Below, piece after piece: positions 59,902 to 64,000 of a stretch of DNA of 64,000 bases. Source of the stretch: an uncultured Clostridium sp. (GTDB lineage: Bacteria > Bacillota > Clostridia > Lachnospirales > Lachnospiraceae); assembly GCA_900539185.1 (NCBI GenBank), contig UQBG01000016.1, positions 1 to 64,000 of the forward strand. The letters are read 5' to 3'. Position 1 is the stretch's first letter, and every line of letters starts with the position of its first letter. The translations under genes and the position numbers were made by a program. Under the pieces are notes generated by a model that was not told the DNA's origin, made no database searches, and saw only the letters and a program-made list of their open reading frames with translations.

Positions 59902-60666
59902 CTACACCTCGATTCCAACCAAACGATTGCCCCAATACGCAGCCAGAAGCGTTCCTATCAGGCAGCCCGTCATAAGTATGATTCCCAGTCCATTATGATA
60001 CAACGGCTCCAGATAAATCGGATTGGTCACCCTAAGGTATAACAGCATCAAAACCGGCATTCCACACATAATCTTCTGCTCCAGCTTCTTTCCTGACAGT
60101 ATGGTCTGTATTTCCTGCTCGACTTCTATCTTCTCCGCAATTACCTCTGCTGTTTTATCCATCATATGAACCAGATTTCCTCCGCTTTGTCTTGCCGTAC
60201 TCAGGACCTCCGAAAAGCTCTGAACCTCTTCCAGTTCCTGTTTCTTGCTCATTCGCTCTACCGCCACTTCTATCGGAATGTGGAGTTCCAGACTTTCTTC
60301 CACCTCCCTGATATCTTTCATCAGGGCTTCATCTTCCAGGTATAGCAACTGCAGATCCTTTCGCATTCGCCTCCATGCATTTTCGACGGAATAGCCTACA
60401 CGCAAATTTGATGCCAGTGCGTATAGCAACTCCTTAAATGCAATCAGGTAGCACTTTTTTTGCTGCTTGATTCTCCACCCTTCATACCAATGAAGAAAAA
60501 ATCCGATTGACGGACTTAATACAACTCCCGCTATCCAGGAATCATAAAACAAATACCCAATTCCCATACAGCTAACCGCCATCCCTATCAGTACTATCCC
60601 ATATTCCGGTTTCCTGTATCTGCCGATATGCTTCCATATATCCTGCCGTTTCCATTTTTTCATCAT
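59902..60666 (-). CDS. tadB: TadB-like type II secretion F-domain protein
   Basis: A 254-residue platform protein. Helices near residues 20-60 and 205-250 with the cytoplasmic T2SF domain between (ALASNLRVGYSVENAWRRMR, VQSFSEVLSTARQSGGNLVH, MMDKTAEVIAEKIEVEQEIQ). The GGGATACAGC site supports the ATG at 60666, yet this start lies 95 bases inside tadA. It is the partner of TadC in pilus assembly. Confidence 0.82.
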   Translation of the reverse strand: MMKKWKRQDIWKHIGRYRKPEYGIVLIGMAVSCMGIGYLFYDSWIAGVVLSPSIGFFLHWYEGWRIKQQKKCYLIAFKELLYALASNLRVGYSVENAWRRMRKDLQLLYLEDEALMKDIREVEESLELHIPIEVAVERMSKKQELEEVQSFSEVLSTARQSGGNLVHMMDKTAEVIAEKIEVEQEIQTILSGKKLEQKIMCGMPVLMLLYLRVTNPIYLEPLYHNGLGIILMTGCLIGTLLAAYWGNRLVGIEV

Positions 60667-61882
60667 GCTGTATCCCTTCTATCCGTTTCCAACACACAGT
60701 TTCCTGTCTCAACTTTTGTTCCGGAATCTCCGGATCCGATTCCTGTATTTTCGTCCCTTTCTGATAACGGTACAAGGTATGCAGTTTGATCTCTCCTTGT
60801 TCCATCCCCGTAATCTCCGCTAACTCCAGCACTCTCCGTTTTCCCCCCGGCACTCTTCCTATATGCACAATAATTTCAATTGCCGATGCAATCTGCTGGC
60901 GAATCGCTAACAACGGAATATCCATTCCCATAAGTACCATTGTCTCCAGACGATATAACATATCCCTGGCGGAATTCGCATGTCCGGTCGTCAGCGAGCC
61001 ACTGTGTCCGGTGTTCATTGCCTGTAACATATCAACGGCTTCTTCTCCCCGCACCTCTCCCACAATAATTCGATCCGGCCGCATCCGTAGCGAACTGCGA
61101 ATCAAATCTTTCATTCCGATTGCATTTCGTCCTTCAATATTGGCATTTCTCACCTCCATTCGTACCAGATTCGGTATCTGTTGTATCTGCAGTTCGGCAG
61201 AATCCTCAATCGTGATCAGTCGCTCTGTCACCGGAATAAAGTTTGTCAAAGCATTCAGAAATGTGGTCTTTCCTGATCCGGTTCCACCGGATATCAGTAT
61301 GTTATACTTGCTCTTTACCAACACCTTCAATATATCTGCCACTTCATCCGATAACATCTCTTTCCTTACCAAATCCTTCATCGTATAGGTAACATCCGGA
61401 AATCGCCGTATTGTCATAACCGCTCCATCCAAAGCGACCGGCGGCAATACAACATTTACTCTGGAACCATCCTCCAAGCGTGCATCCACAATCGGCGTGC
61501 TCTCGTTCACAATGCGGTTACAAGATGCTACGATCTGCTGAATTACATCCATGTATCGCTCTTTTGAGGAAAATCCACCTTCCCAGCTTTCCAGAACCCC
61601 TTGTCGTTCTATAAAAATGGAATCATATCCATTCAGCATAATCTCTGTAATATCTTTTTGCCTTAATAGTTCTTCCAGACAGTCATACCCTCTTATGGCG
61701 TCATATACCTGCTCACTGATTTGCAGCTTTTTCTTTAGGGGAATATATTCCTGTTGCGAATATTCCAGGATCACCTGATCAATAATTTCCCGTATCTCGA
61801 CCTCCTGCATATCCGGCTGTCCACTGCACGCTTCCTGAACAGCCATCTCTATTTCCTGCCATATCTGCCGTTTTTGATGCAT
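60572..61882 (-). CDS. tadA: CpaF/TadA-type pilus assembly ATPase
   Basis: A 436-residue secretion ATPase (T2SE/CpaF). The N-terminal ANB-like part ends DGSRVNVVLPPVALDGAVMT. Walker A is ILISGGTGSGKTTFLNALTN, then MRPDRIIVGEVRGEEAVDML (Walker B with the Asp/Glu-rich pattern) and LTTGHANSARDMLYRLETMV. It powers Flp pilus polymerisation. The last ~31 codons lie in another frame over the start of tadB (95-base overlap), so its true C-terminus may be shorter or altered by a frameshift. Confidence 0.92.
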   Translation of the reverse strand: MHQKRQIWQEIEMAVQEACSGQPDMQEVEIREIIDQVILEYSQQEYIPLKKKLQISEQVYDAIRGYDCLEELLRQKDITEIMLNGYDSIFIERQGVLESWEGGFSSKERYMDVIQQIVASCNRIVNESTPIVDARLEDGSRVNVVLPPVALDGAVMTIRRFPDVTYTMKDLVRKEMLSDEVADILKVLVKSKYNILISGGTGSGKTTFLNALTNFIPVTERLITIEDSAELQIQQIPNLVRMEVRNANIEGRNAIGMKDLIRSSLRMRPDRIIVGEVRGEEAVDMLQAMNTGHSGSLTTGHANSARDMLYRLETMVLMGMDIPLLAIRQQIASAIEIIVHIGRVPGGKRRVLELAEITGMEQGEIKLHTLYRYQKGTKIQESDPEIPEQKLRQETVCWKRIEGIQHDEKMETAGYMEAYRQIQETGIWDSTDRDGG

Positions 61883-62869
61883 TCAACCAGCCTCCATCTC
61901 ACATAGCCGTTTCAGTTCTCCATTGATCCTCCGCTCCTCCAGTTGTGTCCATTCCTGCCCACCTGCACTTATCTTCATGGGTACCAGATAACAGATTCCC
62001 TGCAAGTCTTTCCATATTCCCAGTCGTTCCATTCGAAGTCGAAAAGACTGTAACCGGCTTTGAAACCACCGTTCCTCCATATATGGAAAATAAATGGTAT
62101 CAAACTCCATCAAAATCTTCAGATCTGCCAGACTTCCACTTCCAATATCTATGACTATCTGATCATAATAACCTTCCTTTCGGATCTGATTCAGAAACCA
62201 ACTCACATCTTCCCGACTCAGCTCCCGCAGTTCCAGATAATCTCCTGCACCTGATAAATAATCATATCCCCGTTCAGCATCTGCCAGACTCTTCAACCGC
62301 ATGGACAGATTTTCACGTCTTAGTTTTATACTATACAGCAGTTCCTCCATTCCGGCTCCGGTCGGGTCCTCTCCATATTCTTCCCAGCCCAAATAAATAC
62401 AGCTTTGCTTCCGACCCGTATCCTCTTCCACAGCTTCCCGGCATATTGCCTGTGCCAGCATCGTCTTTCCGCATCTTCCATATGGGGCAAATACAGCCTT
62501 GCATTTACACCCACCAGCCATACAAATACAAGATGCACCTTTACTCAGTACCCGATGCACCGTCTGAATATAGTCAGACACCGGCGAACACCTTGGAATA
62601 CACGCATCCGTATCTCGAATCCCGGGATTGTTTCCATCTTCTGTCATCCAGATCCTTGGTATCGGATACTGCTCCCAGTTTGCGTCAATCATGCCCTTTC
62701 CTATCATCAGCAGCTCTGCCCCATGTTCCGCCAGATATTCTTCTGCTTCCTGTCTCTGTGTAAATGCCATAACAAATCCGGGAAGCTGTCCGCTGCGATT
62801 TATAAAGTTCATGAGTGTCACAGAAAATGCTTCTTCTTTGTCACACAGCAATATTCTTACACCCGTCAT
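61883..62869 (-). CDS. tadZ: TadZ/CpaE-like ATPase (MinD/ParA superfamily)
   Basis: A 328-residue protein. Residues 1-110 form a receiver-like domain, followed by a Walker-type loop in CKAVFAPYGRCGKTMLAQAI, a deviant P-loop with GRCGKT, then 'YYDQIVIDIGSGSLADLKIL'. TadZ/CpaE positions the Tad machinery at the cell pole. The stop is immediately followed by the tadA start. The expected Lys for a deviant Walker A motif (KGGxGKT) is missing. Confidence 0.75.
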   Translation of the reverse strand: MTGVRILLCDKEEAFSVTLMNFINRSGQLPGFVMAFTQRQEAEEYLAEHGAELLMIGKGMIDANWEQYPIPRIWMTEDGNNPGIRDTDACIPRCSPVSDYIQTVHRVLSKGASCICMAGGCKCKAVFAPYGRCGKTMLAQAICREAVEEDTGRKQSCIYLGWEEYGEDPTGAGMEELLYSIKLRRENLSMRLKSLADAERGYDYLSGAGDYLELRELSREDVSWFLNQIRKEGYYDQIVIDIGSGSLADLKILMEFDTIYFPYMEERWFQSRLQSFRLRMERLGIWKDLQGICYLVPMKISAGGQEWTQLEERRINGELKRLCEMEAG

Positions 62870-62870
62870 G

Positions 62871-63383
62871 TCATACCCATCCTTTCAATATCCAGAATAT
62901 ATATCCAATCAATATCGGTATACTAAAATGAAGTACATTCCTTCTTTCACCTTTCTCAAATCCACTGAAATATGGAACGATCTGTCCACGATAGAAGAAT
63001 CCTTGAATATACTGCCAGAAGTAATGTATACGACTCACCAAATTATGGTGGTACACCATTTGTATCAATGCCAGAACGCCTCCGACTATAAATGAATACA
63101 GAATCACCTTCCACACACCAGGCCCTATGCCCCCACCTATAACAGCAAACAGCTTAATATCTCCTGCTCCTAATACCCGTAGCTGATATAATAAAAACAA
63201 AAGAAGAATCGGAAGTACAATTCCCAAAACCGATATTCCCAATTGTCTCCATCCACCCGCTATCAGTGTGGACACCTCTGTTGCTATCAATCCGCACAGA
63301 AGCAAACGATTCGGAATCCGATATGTTCTCAGGTCAAACAACACTGCAAGAATAACTACAATCAATAAAATTCCTTTTATCAT
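62871..63383 (-). CDS. tadV: A24-family prepilin peptidase (TadV/CpaA type)
   Basis: A 170-residue polytopic aspartic peptidase. The catalytic Asp pair is visible: D17 in AVLFDLRTYRIPN and D74 in GAGDIKLFAVIGGGIG. About six hydrophobic segments; no methyltransferase domain, as in CpaA/TadV. It cleaves the Flp pilin leader. It is the first gene of the Tad operon, behind a consensus promoter. Confidence 0.9.
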   Translation of the reverse strand: MIKGILLIVVILAVLFDLRTYRIPNRLLLCGLIATEVSTLIAGGWRQLGISVLGIVLPILLLFLLYQLRVLGAGDIKLFAVIGGGIGPGVWKVILYSFIVGGVLALIQMVYHHNLVSRIHYFWQYIQGFFYRGQIVPYFSGFEKGERRNVLHFSIPILIGYIFWILKGWV

Positions 63384-63436
63384 CCTTCTTTCATCACCCT
63401 ACGCCTCCCCTTCAAAATTTTCTTTACTGTTTTATT

Positions 63437-63465
63437 AGTATATAATATTATTTTACATTTGTAAA
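63437..63465 (-). promoter_or_regulatory. Sigma-A promoter of the Tad cluster
   Basis: On the minus strand TTTACA (63460-63465), 17-base spacer, TATACT (63437-63442), 54 bases before tadV. The next nine genes are tightly packed and likely a single operon. Confidence 0.7.
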
Positions 63466-63609
63466 TACAAATCGCAAATATTTTTGTACATTTTTATCTT
63501 TGTGTTTTCTTCTATATTAAATAGCAGATCACGCCTTTACAAAAATTTTTGTTCTCTGGAATATATATACATTTTTTGTTTATACTGTAGAAAAGGGTGG
63601 TGGAATATC

Positions 63610-63879
63610 ATGACAAAAAAGAAATGTCAAAAGCTACAGGAGGAAAAGAAACGTCAAGAACTTCTGCAGGAGATTGAACGTACCAAGCGTGCTCATGCAG
63701 ATACCCTCCTGAATCTGGAAAATATGACAGATCCGGATCTGATTGACTGCTATATCTATGAACTAAACGCAGTACAGGTTCGTTATAAGTTTCTGCTGCG
63801 TCAAGCTAAACAGAGCAATCTGACAAATCTGAACCCAACCTTACTCCCACTTACTGCACCTGAATCAGCCTCATCCTAA
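63610..63879 (+). CDS. DUF2508 family protein (YaaL-like)
   Basis: An 89-residue soluble helical protein: MTKKKCQKLQEEKKRQELLQ, EIERTKRAHADTLLNLENMT, DPDLIDCYIYELNAVQVRYK, FLLRQAKQ. 'DPDLID-YIYELNAVQxRY' is the DUF2508 signature. The ATG at 63610 follows GGGTGGTGG; an in-frame longer start at 63484 has no ribosome site. In Bacillus the homologue sits beside recR, here it stands alone and divergent from the Tad operon. Function unknown. Confidence 0.85.
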   Translation: MTKKKCQKLQEEKKRQELLQEIERTKRAHADTLLNLENMTDPDLIDCYIYELNAVQVRYKFLLRQAKQSNLTNLNPTLLPLTAPESASS

Positions 63880-63915
63880 ATTACACATACTATCTTTGTT
63901 TACATTACAGTCTGT

Positions 63916-63941
63916 GCCACCTGCATTGCAGGTGGCTTTCT
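63916..63941 (+). terminator. Terminator of the DUF2508 gene
   Basis: GCCACCTGC (63916-63924) pairs with GCAGGTGGC (63928-63936) across a 3-base loop, followed by TTTC. Confidence 0.75.
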
Positions 63942-64000
63942 AAATACTTATATATATTACCATTTACAACACCTCCTAACTTCTTTTGGTGTAAATATAT

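Overview
The window looks like a chromosomal segment of a gut-type Lachnospiraceae (Bacillota, Clostridia). The support is the moderate-to-low G+C, strong AGGAGG ribosome sites, sigma-A promoters of the TTGxxx-N17-TATAAT type, and family content: a spore-coat CotS-like kinase, a SPOCS/LysM protein, DUF6472, DUF2508, a GH130 mannosyl-glucose phosphorylase, an archaeal-type ProS and a Gram-positive Tad (Flp) pilus locus. Almost every gene is on the minus strand; only a LysR regulator (23.6 kb) and a DUF2508 gene (63.6 kb) read on plus.

Layout. 0-6.2 kb: an A/T-rich accessory zone of immunity-type genes (Imm11-like, CdiI-like, DUF1871, DUF4926), broken toxin fragments, an IS-type ATPase relic and a membrane protein with an internal tandem duplication. 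6.2-11.4 kb: a chemoreceptor without an extracytoplasmic sensor domain, the rpmG-secE-nusG-rplK-rplA operon and a PEGA-domain lipoprotein. 11.5-24.5 kb: an A/T-richer catabolic island. One operon runs adh-urtABCDE-amidohydrolase-cytidylate-kinase-like; the other runs hgd-ena-DUF1185-DASS transporter; a divergent LysR gene sits at the end. 24.5-31.9 kb: CotS-like protein, CCA-adding enzyme, an FtsX stub, a mannoside module (acetylesterase plus GH130) and proS. 31.9-42.8 kb: an ABC/FtsX/lipoprotein operon, YtvI-like protein, RluA, a two-component system and an M18 aminopeptidase. 42.9-50.2 kb: SPOCS/LysM, lipoprotein, YlmH, conserved Lachnospiraceae proteins and phosphofructokinase. 50.2-55.3 kb: dnaX-ybaB-recR, a flavodoxin/SCP2 protein and an FHA protein. 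55.3-63.4 kb: the Tad pilus cluster.

The most interesting region is the island. Its amidohydrolase strongly resembles enamidase of the Eubacterium barkeri nicotinate fermentation, and its 3-hydroxyisobutyrate-dehydrogenase-family neighbour resembles 2-(hydroxymethyl)glutarate dehydrogenase, the next enzyme of that pathway. Here they are joined to a urea/amide-type ABC importer, a nitrilase-superfamily amidohydrolase, a dicarboxylate-type carrier and a LysR regulator. The upstream and downstream nicotinate enzymes are absent from this window. Both operons carry a nearly identical 41-bp element abutting their -35 boxes, which suggests one regulon. The natural substrate is unknown; a cyclic amide or N-heterocycle is the working inference.

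No tRNA, rRNA or CRISPR array was seen, and no stretch over 300 bases lacks a gene, relic or recognisable regulatory feature.
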